Source of the DNA: Paraburkholderia ribeironis
Lineage (GTDB): Bacteria > Pseudomonadota > Gammaproteobacteria > Burkholderiales > Burkholderiaceae
Direction: 5' to 3'
DNA: 34,426 nt
Assembly: GCF_900019265.1 (NCBI RefSeq)
Contig: NZ_CYGX02000007.1
Location: forward strand, 81,039 to 115,464
Shown piece by piece: positions 1 to 9,164 of the stretch. A program made the translations under genes and the position numbers. Within the stretch, counting starts at the first letter, position 1; each line of letters opens with the position of its first letter. The notes under the pieces were generated by a model. It had not been told where the DNA came from. It was given only the letters and a program-made list of their open reading frames with translations, and did no database searches.

Positions 1-95
1 TGAGCGGCCGGTTGAGCGGTCGGTTGTGCGGTCGGTTGTGCGGTCGGTTGTGCGGTCGGTTGTGCGGTCGGTTGTGCGGCCGATTGAGCGCAATG
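1..95. repeat. 12-bp tandem minisatellite
   Basis: About seven head-to-tail copies of a 12-bp unit, consensus TGTGCGGTCGGT, with A/T variation at position 3 and decay at both ends (TGAGCGGCCGGT at the left, TGTGCGGCCGAT at the right). The array starts at or before the window edge, so its full length is unknown. It lies just downstream of the esterase gene that ends at 110 on the minus strand. There is no spacer diversity, so it is not a CRISPR array. Copy number is likely to vary by slippage between strains. No function can be assigned. Confidence 0.85.
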
Positions 96-109
96 AGCGG
101 CGCCGTTCG

Positions 110-1036
110 TCACGCACTGATCGTCACGCGCCGCACGAAAGCGGCCGCATGGTCGAGCGCGCGGTTCGATTCCGGGATGAACGGCGCGAACACCGGCCAG
201 GCGTGCGGCATCTTTGTCCACACTTCACACTCGCAGTCGACGCCCGCGGCGTGCGCGCTATTGGCAACGCGTCGCGAGTCGTCGAGCAAGACCTCCGTGC
301 TGCCCACCATGATGAGGAGCGGCGGCAAGCCGTGCAGGTCCGCGTAGACCGGTGAAGCGTAGGGATCGGTAGCCGGCGTGTCGCCGAGATAGATCTGCGC
401 GGCCCGCGCGATCGAGGCGCCGCAGAACATTGGATCGACGCTATCGTTCTCGCGAATGCTCACGCCAGCGACGGCCAGGTCGGTCCATGGCGAAAACAGC
501 AGGCCGCCGGCGGGCAGCGGGTCGCCGGCGTCGCGCAGCGCGATCAGCGTGGCGAGCGCAAGGCCACCGCCTGCTGAATCGCCCGCGATCACGATCGACC
601 CGGGCGCAGTGCCAAGCGCGATCAACCGACGATAGGCCGCGGTTGCATCATCGAGCGCAGCCGGGTAGCGATGCTCGGGCGCAAGCCGGTAGTCGAGGGA
701 AAAGGCCCGCGCGGCGGCGCGCGTTGCCAGTCCGAACACGATCGACCGATGCGTACGTGGTGAGCAGAAGTAGTAGCCGCCGCCGTGGCAATACAACACG
801 GTCGGGCCGGCGTCAGTGGCCGGCGAGGTGTCGATACGCTCGAGCCATTCGCCGCGCAGCGGTGCATCGTGCGCCTCATACGCTTCACGCAGACGCCAGT
901 CGCGCGGCACAGGCGGCGACCAGACGCGCTTCGCGGTGAGCGCACGGGCGCGCTCGACATCGATGCCCGGCTTGAGAGTTTCCGGTCGAAACCGCCTGCG
1001 CAGATACCAGCATGCGAGTGCACTCTGCCAGCTCAT
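110..1036 (-). CDS. alpha/beta hydrolase, HSL-type acetyl esterase/lipase
   Basis: 308-residue cytoplasmic esterase of the hormone-sensitive lipase family, expected to hydrolyse short-chain acyl esters. The oxyanion-hole motif HGGG is at residues 84-87, the nucleophile elbow GDSAGG puts the catalytic serine at 154, and D252 and H278 (in MPHAW) complete the triad. The family-typical DYRLAPEHRYPA stretch is at about 115-126. No signal peptide is visible. The start is supported by an AAGGAG-type site about 10 nt upstream. The length is normal for the family. The next gene upstream on the same strand (CHRD protein) ends at 1155, leaving 118 bp. The physiological substrate cannot be read from the sequence. 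Confidence 0.9.
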   Translation of the reverse strand: MSWQSALACWYLRRRFRPETLKPGIDVERARALTAKRVWSPPVPRDWRLREAYEAHDAPLRGEWLERIDTSPATDAGPTVLYCHGGGYYFCSPRTHRSIVFGLATRAAARAFSLDYRLAPEHRYPAALDDATAAYRRLIALGTAPGSIVIAGDSAGGGLALATLIALRDAGDPLPAGGLLFSPWTDLAVAGVSIRENDSVDPMFCGASIARAAQIYLGDTPATDPYASPVYADLHGLPPLLIMVGSTEVLLDDSRRVANSAHAAGVDCECEVWTKMPHAWPVFAPFIPESNRALDHAAAFVRRVTISA

Positions 1037-1154
1037 CGGGACGCGCTCCTTCGATCATGTCCCGTCATGGTACGTGCGTTCGACGCTGCGCCGGTGGACC
1101 GCGGCTTCTAAAGCCTGGCGCGGCCGGGTCTACCGGGTGAGGCCTGGACGCTGT

Positions 1155-1589
1155 CTAGTTGGCCGGCAGAACCTGCCCGCGAATCTCGCCCATTGGGTTC
1201 TGTGCGGTGTGCACGTTGAAGTACCACTGCCCCGCCATCAGGTCCGTGACCTGCTGCTCGGTGAGCGCCGCCGATCCTTTGATCGGACTCGCGAGCGCGC
1301 TCTTGCCGATCGGCACCTGGACATTGGCGTTCTGGCCGACGGGCGCCGGACCGTGGAAATGCGCAGCCGTGACCGGGCCGCTCAAGCCTTCATAGGTGAT
1401 GGTCCACTGCAGGGCTTTGGTTGACGTATCGAAGGTCGCGTTCAACATGCCATGCCCATGGCTTACGCGCGGCGGCACTTCGCTCGACGGCTGGAGATCC
1501 GCCTTCAGCGCCACCGTATCCGCAAGGGCAACGCCCGACGTCAGTGCCCACAGCATCGCAGCCAGGTTCAATTTTCGCAGCGTCATCAT
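1155..1589 (-). CDS. exported CHRD-domain protein
   Basis: 144 residues. An N-terminal signal peptide (positive MMTLRK start, hydrophobic core, cleavage near ALA-DT at about 23-24) is followed by a single CHRD domain (about 26-143). Family hallmarks are the SSEVPP segment near the start, the AAHFHGPA segment in the middle and the WYFNVHT...GEIRGQV ending. CHRD domains were named from chordin; bacterial single-domain forms are secreted proteins of unknown role. The start has GGAGAAG about 7 nt upstream. It lies upstream of the esterase on the same strand and could be cotranscribed. Function unknown. Confidence 0.88.
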   Translation of the reverse strand: MMTLRKLNLAAMLWALTSGVALADTVALKADLQPSSEVPPRVSHGHGMLNATFDTSTKALQWTITYEGLSGPVTAAHFHGPAPVGQNANVQVPIGKSALASPIKGSAALTEQQVTDLMAGQWYFNVHTAQNPMGEIRGQVLPAN

Positions 1590-2188
1590 GGTCTTCTCCG
1601 GACTTTAACGCACCGCCGCACCCGACAGTTCGGCCATACGCGGCGCCACCACATACTAGTGCAAATCCCGCGGGCGCGTTTGCGCGTACGGCCGCATTCA
1701 AACCGACGTCGATGTCGCTATCGACAACGATTCGGGCGAGGCGTTGGATTGTGGTTGTCCGTGGTTGCCTATCATGATCCCGATGCACGAATGCGTTCGC
1801 GACGTGGCACACGAAACGCACGCATCGACGATATCCGTGTTCCGGCTTCGCTATCGACCGCCCCGCTCCCTCGACGCTTTGATCGATTTACCCAAACAGT
1901 TAATTGTGCATTTTGAAGTAAATCGATTGCAGTCTCCTGGTTATGCTTCCGCCTGCGAGAAGTGACTCCTTCATCGAGGGATGTCTCCAAATCTTTAACG
2001 CGGCTTCGGCCGCGTTTTTTTCGTCTTTTTTCGTCCGTTTGCTAGTGAGTCACGCACGTGCCTGCACTTTTGTTCACGTGCCTGCACTCGCTTGCACGTG
2101 CTCTTACGAGCGCCACTGCGTGATGCAGGCAAGACGGGCACGGCACAGACAACGAACACAGACACCGCGCACGCGGCACGCCGAGCGC
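1590..2188. other. 599-bp intergenic region
   Basis: The gap lies between the kinase stop (2189) and the CHRD gene start (1589). I see no convincing coding frame. It contains an AT-richer patch around 1880-1940 and a strong intrinsic terminator at 1997-2020 that points rightwards, although neither flanking gene is transcribed rightwards. The segment after 2020 has near-repeats of GCACGTGCCTGCACT (about 2055-2100). Confidence 0.6.
1997..2020 (+). terminator. orphan rho-independent terminator
   Basis: An 8-bp perfect stem (AACGCGGC / GCCGCGTT) closed by a TTCG tetraloop and followed by an uninterrupted T tract. It is a textbook intrinsic terminator for plus-strand transcription. No plus-strand gene lies upstream, since both neighbours are on the minus strand. 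It therefore suggests a non-coding transcript ending here, for example a small RNA starting somewhere in 1850-1950. I could not find a good promoter match. The reverse strand lacks a T tract, so it would not serve the minus-strand genes. Confidence 0.8.
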
Positions 2189-5100
2189 TTACGCGAGCAA
2201 CGCCGCCTGCTGCTCGATGCGGTCCAGCATCGCGTTGCACTTGCCGATCAACGCCAGGCCATCACTGCGCACGCCCTCCGGACTCTTGCCCGCAACGTTG
2301 CGGCGATATTCATCGAGCGCGTTGGCGAGCGGCGGATATTGCAGCACGCTTGCCGCCCCTTCCACACGATGCAGCCACTCACGCACACGCGCAATCTCGA
2401 CGTCCTCGACGTCTTCGAGTAGCGGCAACAACGACTGGATATCTTCACGCACCGACGAAACAAACGAGCTGAGCAAGACCTTCACGGTCGATTCGCTGCC
2501 CCATAGTTGCGTCATGTGCGTGATGTCGATCGACATGAACGGCTGCTCGCCGTCCTGCCCCGTCGGATCGACCATCTCCGGCGCGCTCGCCGTTTCCACA
2601 GGGGCCGACTGCGACGCGCTGTCGGTGCCGAACCAGCGGCTCAGATAGTCGCGCAGCGTCGCGAGCCGCGTTGGCTTCACCAGGCTGTCGTCCATACCGG
2701 CGTCGCGACATAGATTCAGATCGTCGGGCGCGGTGTTCGCCGTGATGCCCAGAATCGGCAAACGATGCGTGCCGCCACGCTCAGCTTCGCGGATGCGTCG
2801 CGTGAGTTCATAGCCGGACAGGTTCGGCATGTGGCAATCCGTGATCAGACAGCCATAGCGGGTGCGCTCGAGCGCGGCCAGCGCCTCTACGCCATCACTC
2901 GCAACGTCGCACGCGAAGCCGAGCAACGCGAGTTGATGGCGGATCAACTCCTGATTGACGGGATGATCTTCCGCGACAAGGATCAGCCGGCCGCTGGCGA
3001 TGGCCTGTTCGCGGTCCGGCGGCGCGACGCCCTCAGGCGTATGCGGCAGGCCGGCTGCGGGCGGCGCCACCGCCGGCAGTCCGGTCATCACGGCGGCGCA
3101 GGCGGCGCTCAAACCGCGCCACGAAATCGGATTGACACTCACGCGCACCTGGTCGTCGAAAATGCGATAGCCCGTCGGCATCGGCGTTTCGGTCAGGTAG
3201 ATGATGTGCGTGCGCGGGCCGACGCTCGCCGGCAGTTGCACGCCCTCGGTCACGAACAGTAGATCCACGTTCGCCAGCACGGCGCGATCGGCCAGTTCGG
3301 CGGCGTCCGGCGCGACGCGGCGCAATTCGAGTCCGAGCGCCTCGCCAAAGTGCATCAGCGCACGGCCGACCCGCTGGTCGCCGGTCGCGACAATCCCGCG
3401 CTTGCCGCGCAAGCCGCTGACGTAATAGCACTGCGCCTCGACCGGCATGGAGAGCCGCACGACGATGCAGGTGCCGCAGCCGGGTTCGCTGCGCAGCGTG
3501 AGCGTGCCGTTCATCAGGTCGATCAGCTTGCTGCAGATCGTCAGCCCCAGACCGGTGCCACCGAAGCGCCGCGTGGTCGACGATTCAGCCTGCACGAACG
3601 GTTCGAACAAACTGGCCTGCACTTCCGGCGCGATGCCGATGCCGGTGTCCGCGACACTCATTTCGAGCGTCTGGCCCGCACTGCTTTGATCGACGACCGA
3701 TACCTCCACGCCGACCTCGCCCTTTGGCGTGAACTTGATCGCATTGCCGAGCAGGTTGAACAGGATCTGCCGCAAGCGCACGCTGTCGCCACGCAGCATG
3801 GCGGCGGTTGGCGGCGCGATATCCACGCGCACTTTCAGCCCTTTTTCATGAGCGCGGCCCGCGAGCAGGCCGACGGCGTTATCCACCAGCTCGCGGATGT
3901 CGAGGGGTTCGGCTTCGAGTGTCAACCGCCCCGCTTCGATTTTCGAATAGTCGAGCAAGTCGTCGAGTATCTGCAGCAGCGCGCCTGCCGACTCATGGAT
4001 CATGCTCAGCATTTCACCCTGATCCGTATTGAGCGGCGTGCGCTCCAGCACTTCGACGAGCCCCAGCACGCCATTCATCGGCGTGCGGATTTCATGGCTC
4101 ATCATCGCGAAGAAGTCGTCTTTCGCACGTGAGGCCGCCTCGGCCAAATCGCGCGCTCGCGCAAGTTCCTCGGAGCGGGCGCGCTCCACGCTGGCATCCA
4201 CCCAGTAGCCGCTCCAGACGACGCCGCCATCCGCTTCACGGCGTGGCACCAGCTCGGCACGCACCCACTTGAGCTGCTGCCTGCTTTTGAGGCGGAACTC
4301 CATATGCACCGGCGTTGCGCTACGCGCCGAGCGTTCCAGTTCGGCCTGCACGAACGGCCGGTCCTGATCGGCCACGCGACTGAAATCGACCTGGGCGCGA
4401 TGGCTCAGCGACACGTCCATTTCGCCTAGCAGGTGGCGCGTATCGCCGCCGATATAGGGAAACGAATACGCACCGCCCGCCGTGCGGCGCAACTGAAACA
4501 CCACGGCCGGCAACGAGCGCGTCACCTCGAAGAGGCGCAGCTCGGTTTCACGTGCGAGCATCTCGGCGCGCCGGATATTGGTGATATCGACCATGGTTCC
4601 GACGAGGCAAAAGGGTTGCCCGTCGCTGCCGTGACACACACTGGTCCAGAACAGCCCGTGCCGCATATCGCCCGTGCTGCTCGCGAACTGCAATTCCACT
4701 TCGGCGATCCGGCCGTTTTGCAGTATTCCGCGCGTCATCTCGTCGAGCACGCGGCTGTTCGCCTCGCCCCATGCCTGCACGTCCATCGTCGTGCGTCCGA
4801 GGATGGCCTTGCGGTTCGTGCCGCACGCTTCTTCATAAGCCCGGTTGACCGCGATGTAACGCCCCTCCAGGTCCTGGGCCATCAGCGCATAGGGGACCGT
4901 CCTCATCATGGTTTCCTGGAAGTTCAGCTGCAACGCGAGTTCACGCTCGGTTTTCTTGCGCAGCCTGACTTCCCGTTGCAACAGCAGATAGGCCCGCAGC
5001 GTGACCAGCAACACGACGCCGACGCCGATCAGCACCGGCAGCAAACGCACCGCGCTCATCCTCCCTAGCCCCTCGTCCGGTACCGTGCCGGTCACCCACT

Positions 5101-6700
5101 TTTGCCGGATGCGGCGCTTCTCCGACGCCGGCATCGCCAGCAACGCGCGGTCGATCAAGCCGACGAGCGGGCGCAGGTCCGAGCGCACAGCGAAATCGAG
5201 CGAGTCGGATTCGCCTAGCGTGCCGAGAATCTTCAGTACACCGCCGTAGCGGCGCTTCAACTGGTAGTCGACGGCAGCCACGTTGCCCACCAGCACGTCC
5301 GCCTCGTTGTTTGCGACCATTTTCAGCGCATCGACGAGGCTAGGCGCGACGACGATACGGTCCGGCGCTATCGCGTCGAACACATGCGGCACCGAACCGG
5401 CGACATGCGCCGGGATCACGATGCGGCGTAACGTGAATTCGTCGAACGAGCGCGCGACCGGTTCGCCGCTGCGCCCGACGATCGCCAATGGGTAGCTTTC
5501 ATAAGCACGGCTATGTTCGGCGTTCTTCAACGTCGGACCATTGTTGGACGCCGTGGAGAGCATGGCCAGTTCGCCGCGCTGGAAAGCTTCCACGGCGGCG
5601 GGCCAGTCGGGCAGGCGCGCCCGGTTGAACACGATGCCAAGCGTGCGGCTCAGATACGCCAGATAGTCGGCGGTAAGGCCGGCAGGACGGCCGGACTCGT
5701 CGACATAGCTGAACGGCGGCCAGTTGTCGTCAAACCCGATCTGCAACGGCGGTAATGTACGAAGCCAGGCTTTCTCTTCCGGCGTCAGCTCGAGGGGACG
5801 CGCGGCCGCCGGTTCCGCGTTGAAGTTGCCGGACAGCCAGCGCACGCGAATCGCCGCGCTTTCGGCCGGATTCATCGACGCGAGCGCGCGATCGAGTTGA
5901 TCGCGCAGCGCGTGCCCGTTGCGGGGTACGCCAAAGCGGAGATCAGCGGTCTTGCCGGCTTCCTCGAACGCGACATGCAGACCACGAAATTCCTCGGTGG
6001 CCAGTTCGTAGCGGACGGTCGGCGTAAATCCCAGATAGGCATCGGCTTCGCCGCGGACCACCGCGGACAATGCCGCACGCGTGCTGGCGAACGCATTGAT
6101 CTCGGCGCGTGGCAAGCTCTCGCGAATCGGGCGCTCGAGTGCGAAGCCGCGCTCGATGGCAATGCGCGCTCCGGTGAGATCGGCGCGGCTCGCGTACCTG
6201 ACGCCATCCCGGCGCGCGACGACCGATGTGGAAGAGTGGAAATACGGCGCCGTGAAATTGACACAGTGCTCGCGCTCGGGCGTGCGGGCGAGGCTCGTCA
6301 ACACATCGACATCGCCGGTGCATGCTGCGGCAAGAAGGTGCGGCATGTCGGCAAACGTCCTCGCTTCGATGACGACGCTCGGCCCGACGAGCGCGCGCAG
6401 ATAGTCGCCGCTTACCCCCGTGAGCCGGCCGTCCTGCAGCACGTCGAAGGGCGGCCAGCCGCCCACGAGCACGCCGACGGTCAACTTTGCGGGAAACGCG
6501 AGAGCCGCTGGCGGGCGCGCACCGCTGCGTGGGGGTTCGGCGATGGACGGTTCGGCGGCGCAGGCTGTCTGCGCGGCCACCCATAGCAGCAATGCAAGCG
6601 CGCAGAGCGACATGTGCCACCGCACACGCGTCACTGCGATGCGCTGGCGAAGATGCACGCTGAGCGAGACGAACCGCACCGGGAAGCGCTCACGCGACAT
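2189..6700 (-). CDS. BvgS/EvgS-type unorthodox hybrid sensor histidine kinase
   Basis: 1503 residues from the ATG at 6700. The order is: signal/membrane segment ending AQTACAA; two tandem periplasmic SBP_bac_3 flytrap domains (about 70-290 and 310-540); one TM helix (about 551-573); two PAS domains (about 590-845); HisKA with H869 in SHEIRTPMNG; HATPase_c with the GTGLGL box; a degenerate receiver-like segment lacking the acidic pocket (about 1095-1205); a true receiver with D1288; and a C-terminal Hpt with H1444 in LHRVEG. It should run a His-Asp-His phosphorelay to a separate response regulator, as BvgS does to BvgA; two LuxR-type regulators lie just upstream. The open frame extends to 6775. 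The 6700 start has AGGG upstream and overlaps the aquaporin stop by 11 bp, while an ATG at 6613 directly before the hydrophobic segment is a real alternative. Confidence 0.92.
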   Translation of the reverse strand: MSRERFPVRFVSLSVHLRQRIAVTRVRWHMSLCALALLLWVAAQTACAAEPSIAEPPRSGARPPAALAFPAKLTVGVLVGGWPPFDVLQDGRLTGVSGDYLRALVGPSVVIEARTFADMPHLLAAACTGDVDVLTSLARTPEREHCVNFTAPYFHSSTSVVARRDGVRYASRADLTGARIAIERGFALERPIRESLPRAEINAFASTRAALSAVVRGEADAYLGFTPTVRYELATEEFRGLHVAFEEAGKTADLRFGVPRNGHALRDQLDRALASMNPAESAAIRVRWLSGNFNAEPAAARPLELTPEEKAWLRTLPPLQIGFDDNWPPFSYVDESGRPAGLTADYLAYLSRTLGIVFNRARLPDWPAAVEAFQRGELAMLSTASNNGPTLKNAEHSRAYESYPLAIVGRSGEPVARSFDEFTLRRIVIPAHVAGSVPHVFDAIAPDRIVVAPSLVDALKMVANNEADVLVGNVAAVDYQLKRRYGGVLKILGTLGESDSLDFAVRSDLRPLVGLIDRALLAMPASEKRRIRQKWVTGTVPDEGLGRMSAVRLLPVLIGVGVVLLVTLRAYLLLQREVRLRKKTERELALQLNFQETMMRTVPYALMAQDLEGRYIAVNRAYEEACGTNRKAILGRTTMDVQAWGEANSRVLDEMTRGILQNGRIAEVELQFASSTGDMRHGLFWTSVCHGSDGQPFCLVGTMVDITNIRRAEMLARETELRLFEVTRSLPAVVFQLRRTAGGAYSFPYIGGDTRHLLGEMDVSLSHRAQVDFSRVADQDRPFVQAELERSARSATPVHMEFRLKSRQQLKWVRAELVPRREADGGVVWSGYWVDASVERARSEELARARDLAEAASRAKDDFFAMMSHEIRTPMNGVLGLVEVLERTPLNTDQGEMLSMIHESAGALLQILDDLLDYSKIEAGRLTLEAEPLDIRELVDNAVGLLAGRAHEKGLKVRVDIAPPTAAMLRGDSVRLRQILFNLLGNAIKFTPKGEVGVEVSVVDQSSAGQTLEMSVADTGIGIAPEVQASLFEPFVQAESSTTRRFGGTGLGLTICSKLIDLMNGTLTLRSEPGCGTCIVVRLSMPVEAQCYYVSGLRGKRGIVATGDQRVGRALMHFGEALGLELRRVAPDAAELADRAVLANVDLLFVTEGVQLPASVGPRTHIIYLTETPMPTGYRIFDDQVRVSVNPISWRGLSAACAAVMTGLPAVAPPAAGLPHTPEGVAPPDREQAIASGRLILVAEDHPVNQELIRHQLALLGFACDVASDGVEALAALERTRYGCLITDCHMPNLSGYELTRRIREAERGGTHRLPILGITANTAPDDLNLCRDAGMDDSLVKPTRLATLRDYLSRWFGTDSASQSAPVETASAPEMVDPTGQDGEQPFMSIDITHMTQLWGSESTVKVLLSSFVSSVREDIQSLLPLLEDVEDVEIARVREWLHRVEGAASVLQYPPLANALDEYRRNVAGKSPEGVRSDGLALIGKCNAMLDRIEQQAALLA

Positions 6701-7436
6701 CGCCCTGGCCGTCGGCCAACGTGCCAGCCCGAGGATCGGCGTGGCGATCCAGAAACGAAGACAGCACGCCGGCAACGACCCCGCCCGACAGCGGCGCGGC
6801 CCAGAACACCCACAGCTGATCCAGCGCCCAGTTGCCGACGAACAGCGCCTGAGCGGTGGAGCGGGCGGGATTGATCGAACCGTTGGTGATCGGGATCGAC
6901 ACCAGATACACGAGCATCAGACAGGCGCCGACGATCAGCGGTGCGATCGTCACGATCTTTTTTCGACCGACGATCAACAGACAGACCATGACGAACGCGA
7001 ACGACAGCACGAACTCGACGACCAGCGCCGAATGCAGTTGGTAGTCGGCGGGAGAGTGGGCGCCGAAACCATTCGCGGCGAATTCGCTCGCGCTCAGATC
7101 GAAGCCGGGACGCCCGCTTGCCACATAGACGAGGAGCGCCGCGGCAGCGATCGCACCGACGATCTGGGCAGCGATGTAGGGCAACAGGTCGCCCACCGGA
7201 AAGCGCTGCGCGACCGTGAAACCAACAGTAACCGCGGGATTGAAATGCGCGCCGGAGGTGCCGCCGAACGCATAGCTCGCCGTGACGAAAGCAAGGCCGA
7301 ACGACAACGCCACTTCCAGCCCGCCGTATCCCTGCAGCACTATGCTGGTGTCGAGCACGGTACTGCCACATCCCACGAATACCAGCCACGCCGTTCCCAT
7401 TGCCTCGACCCACAACCGCTTACCTAGCGCGACCAT
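6690..7436 (-). CDS. aqpZ: aquaporin Z (MIP-family water channel)
   Basis: 248-residue inner-membrane water channel of the MIP family. Both NPA boxes are present (AHFNPAVTVG and SINPARSTAQA), with six predicted helices and the AqpZ-typical stretches GCGST near the N-terminus, ASGRPGFD in the middle and WALDQLWVFWAAP near the end. The aromatic/Arg filter pattern (N-P-A-R after the second box) fits a water-selective rather than a glycerol channel. I chose the ATG at 7436 because GGAG lies 5 nt upstream and it matches the length of E. coli AqpZ; 7448 (AAGGA close by) is possible. Its stop overlaps the start of the sensor kinase, implying cotranscription, perhaps linking water flux to an envelope-stress signal (inference). 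Confidence 0.9.
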   Translation of the reverse strand: MVALGKRLWVEAMGTAWLVFVGCGSTVLDTSIVLQGYGGLEVALSFGLAFVTASYAFGGTSGAHFNPAVTVGFTVAQRFPVGDLLPYIAAQIVGAIAAAALLVYVASGRPGFDLSASEFAANGFGAHSPADYQLHSALVVEFVLSFAFVMVCLLIVGRKKIVTIAPLIVGACLMLVYLVSIPITNGSINPARSTAQALFVGNWALDQLWVFWAAPLSGGVVAGVLSSFLDRHADPRAGTLADGQGDVA

Positions 7437-7563
7437 TCCCGCTCCCATTTTTCCTTGTACGAGGCAGAACGCACTGCGCGATCGCACCAAGACATCTGCC
7501 CTGAATTGTTCGGCCCGTCATGCTAAGGATGACGAAATACTGCTCGCCGTCAGACGAACGCGT

Positions 7564-7669
7564 AATGGAGCCTCAGTCAATTCGGAATTATGAAATGGGA
7601 GCCTCGCCACACCAATCAGAAAATTCTTAAATTATTGATTTTCCAGAAAATTATCCAAATGGGAGCATC
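7564..7669. repeat. three AATGGGAGC-type direct repeats in promoter region
   Basis: Copies at 7564-7574 (AATGGAGCCTC), 7594-7605 (AATGGGAGCCTC) and 7658-7669 (AATGGGAGCATC), all in the same orientation, within the AT-rich gap between aqpZ and the first response regulator. The gap is the likely promoter region of the aqpZ-kinase unit, so these may be binding sites for one of the neighbouring regulators. This is inference from position and repetition only. The aqpZ start region carries the same 9-mer in the opposite orientation. Confidence 0.4.
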
Positions 7670-7691
7670 TATATTCGAACGTTAAGCATGG

Positions 7692-8336
7692 TCAGGCCAA
7701 GCCGATTTTCCTTGCGTAATCGATCAAATCGGCTTCCGTTTCAAGCCCGAGCTTGCGCATCGCGCTGCGCTTCTGCGTGCTGATGGTCTTGGCGCTGCGC
7801 TGCAGACGTTGCGCGATCTCATGTACGGCCAGACCTTGCACGTAAAGCTGGAAGACTTCCCACTCGCGTGCGCTCAACGCCGAGGCCTGAAACTGCGAAG
7901 TCGGGTCCACTGCGTCCAATGCGACGCGCACCTGGTCCGAAAGATGAACGCGGCCGGTGCAAACAGTCACGATCGCATCGATCAAGGTTGCGGCGGCCTC
8001 GCGTTTGTCGACGATCCCGGTCACACCGATGTTGCGCAGGCCGGACAGCATATGGCCATGGCAGACCATCGTGAGCACGACCACGTACGGATGCGACCTG
8101 CGTCGTAACAGGCGGCGCAGGAACGGCACCGCGTTACTGCCGCCGTCGATCCCCGGCATACCGACATCCGAGACGACGACATCGCACGCGTGGGCGTCGA
8201 GCAGTTCGGCGAGGCCATGGGTGTCGGCCGCCTCGCCGACGATTTCCATGTTGGTTCTCTCTTGCAGCAGGTGCCTGACGCCGGCACGAACGCATTCGTG
8301 ATCGTCGGCGACGATGACGCGGATCTTGTGTGTCAT
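7692..8336 (-). CDS. NarL/BvgA-type response regulator
   Basis: 214-residue two-component response regulator. An N-terminal receiver has the acidic pair D11-D12, phosphoacceptor D57 and conserved K111. A C-terminal LuxR/GerE helix-turn-helix (about 148-205, SAREWEVFQLY...VHEIAQRLQRSAKTISTQK) binds DNA. In other BvgAS/EvgAS-like loci, regulators of this type accept phosphate from the Hpt domain of the unorthodox kinase, which is encoded 1 kb away. The ATG at 8336 places the receiver at the expected distance; the frame is open to an ATG at 8363, and neither has a strong ribosome site. It is a paralogue of the next regulator (8496-9164). Confidence 0.88.
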   Translation of the reverse strand: MTHKIRVIVADDHECVRAGVRHLLQERTNMEIVGEAADTHGLAELLDAHACDVVVSDVGMPGIDGGSNAVPFLRRLLRRRSHPYVVVLTMVCHGHMLSGLRNIGVTGIVDKREAAATLIDAIVTVCTGRVHLSDQVRVALDAVDPTSQFQASALSAREWEVFQLYVQGLAVHEIAQRLQRSAKTISTQKRSAMRKLGLETEADLIDYARKIGLA

Positions 8337-8495
8337 TTGTTGTTGTCGTGTCGATTGGCGCATCCCGCACGCAAGGTGCTTCCCCGGGCTATGCCAATAG
8401 TCGTGCTAATCGTCGCGCGGCTGCGCGATACGTCACCGGCTTGTGGACGGCCTATGAACTGCTTGCGAACGACCCGTCAGCGGCCTGTCACGCGC

Positions 8496-9164
8496 TCAGG
8501 CAATCACGCCGTGCTCGGCGGCAAAGCGGAACAGTTCCGCGTCGCCGCGCAGCGAGAGCTTGCGCATTGCCGTGCATTTCTGCGCGCTGATCGTCTTGAC
8601 GCTGCGTCCCAGGCGCACGGCGATCTCGCTCACATTGAAGCCGCACGCATATTGGGTGAACACTTCGAGTTCGCGGCGCGACAACGTGCTGCGCACAAAA
8701 TCGAGCCGCTGGGCGCGCGTCGCGTCGGCGAGCAGCGTGCGCACCGCTGGCCCGACATAGCATTCGCGCGCAAGCGCCGTGACCACCGCCACGTGAATCA
8801 GATCGATCCGGTCGCGCTTGCTCAACAGTCCGTCGACACCGAGCGAGATGACTTTTTGCAGCGCCGTCGCTTCGGTTTCCATCGTGAGGACGACGAGTGC
8901 GAGATCGGGATAGCGCGTCTTGAACTGCTTGAGGACATCCAGGCCGCTGCCGTCGAAGCCGCCCGGCATGTAGAGGTCCATCAGCACCAGATCGCACGGA
9001 CAGCGATCGAGCTCCATGAAGAGTTCGGTGGCGTCGGCGGCGCGCCCTACCACCTGCATGTTCGGATAGCTGCCGATCAGGTTTTCGATCGCCAGCAGAA
9101 CCAGTGGATGGTCGTCCGCGATGATCGCTCGAACCGGTGTGCTCATCTGCCCGCTGTCGTTCAT
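8496..9164 (-). CDS. second NarL/BvgA-type response regulator
   Basis: 222-residue receiver plus LuxR-type output protein. The receiver has D17-D18, phosphoacceptor D63 and K116. The HTH is in the SRRELEVFTQY...VSEIAVRLGRSVKTISAQK stretch (about 158-212). The ATG at 9164 is preceded by a GGGAGGG tract about 11 nt upstream; an ATG at 9146 is an alternative. The reading frame is open leftwards on the minus strand to 9425, but that extension encodes a broken second receiver (see 9165-9425), so I do not include it. With the 7692-8336 regulator it forms a tandem pair on the same strand as the hybrid kinase. Confidence 0.88.
   Translation of the reverse strand: MNDSGQMSTPVRAIIADDHPLVLLAIENLIGSYPNMQVVGRAADATELFMELDRCPCDLVLMDLYMPGGFDGSGLDVLKQFKTRYPDLALVVLTMETEATALQKVISLGVDGLLSKRDRIDLIHVAVVTALARECYVGPAVRTLLADATRAQRLDFVRSTLSRRELEVFTQYACGFNVSEIAVRLGRSVKTISAQKCTAMRKLSLRGDAELFRFAAEHGVIA

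Noticed and set aside
1..95. Possible CRISPR array
   Set aside because: Units are 12 bp and contiguous with no spacers, so this is a minisatellite. No cas genes are in the window.
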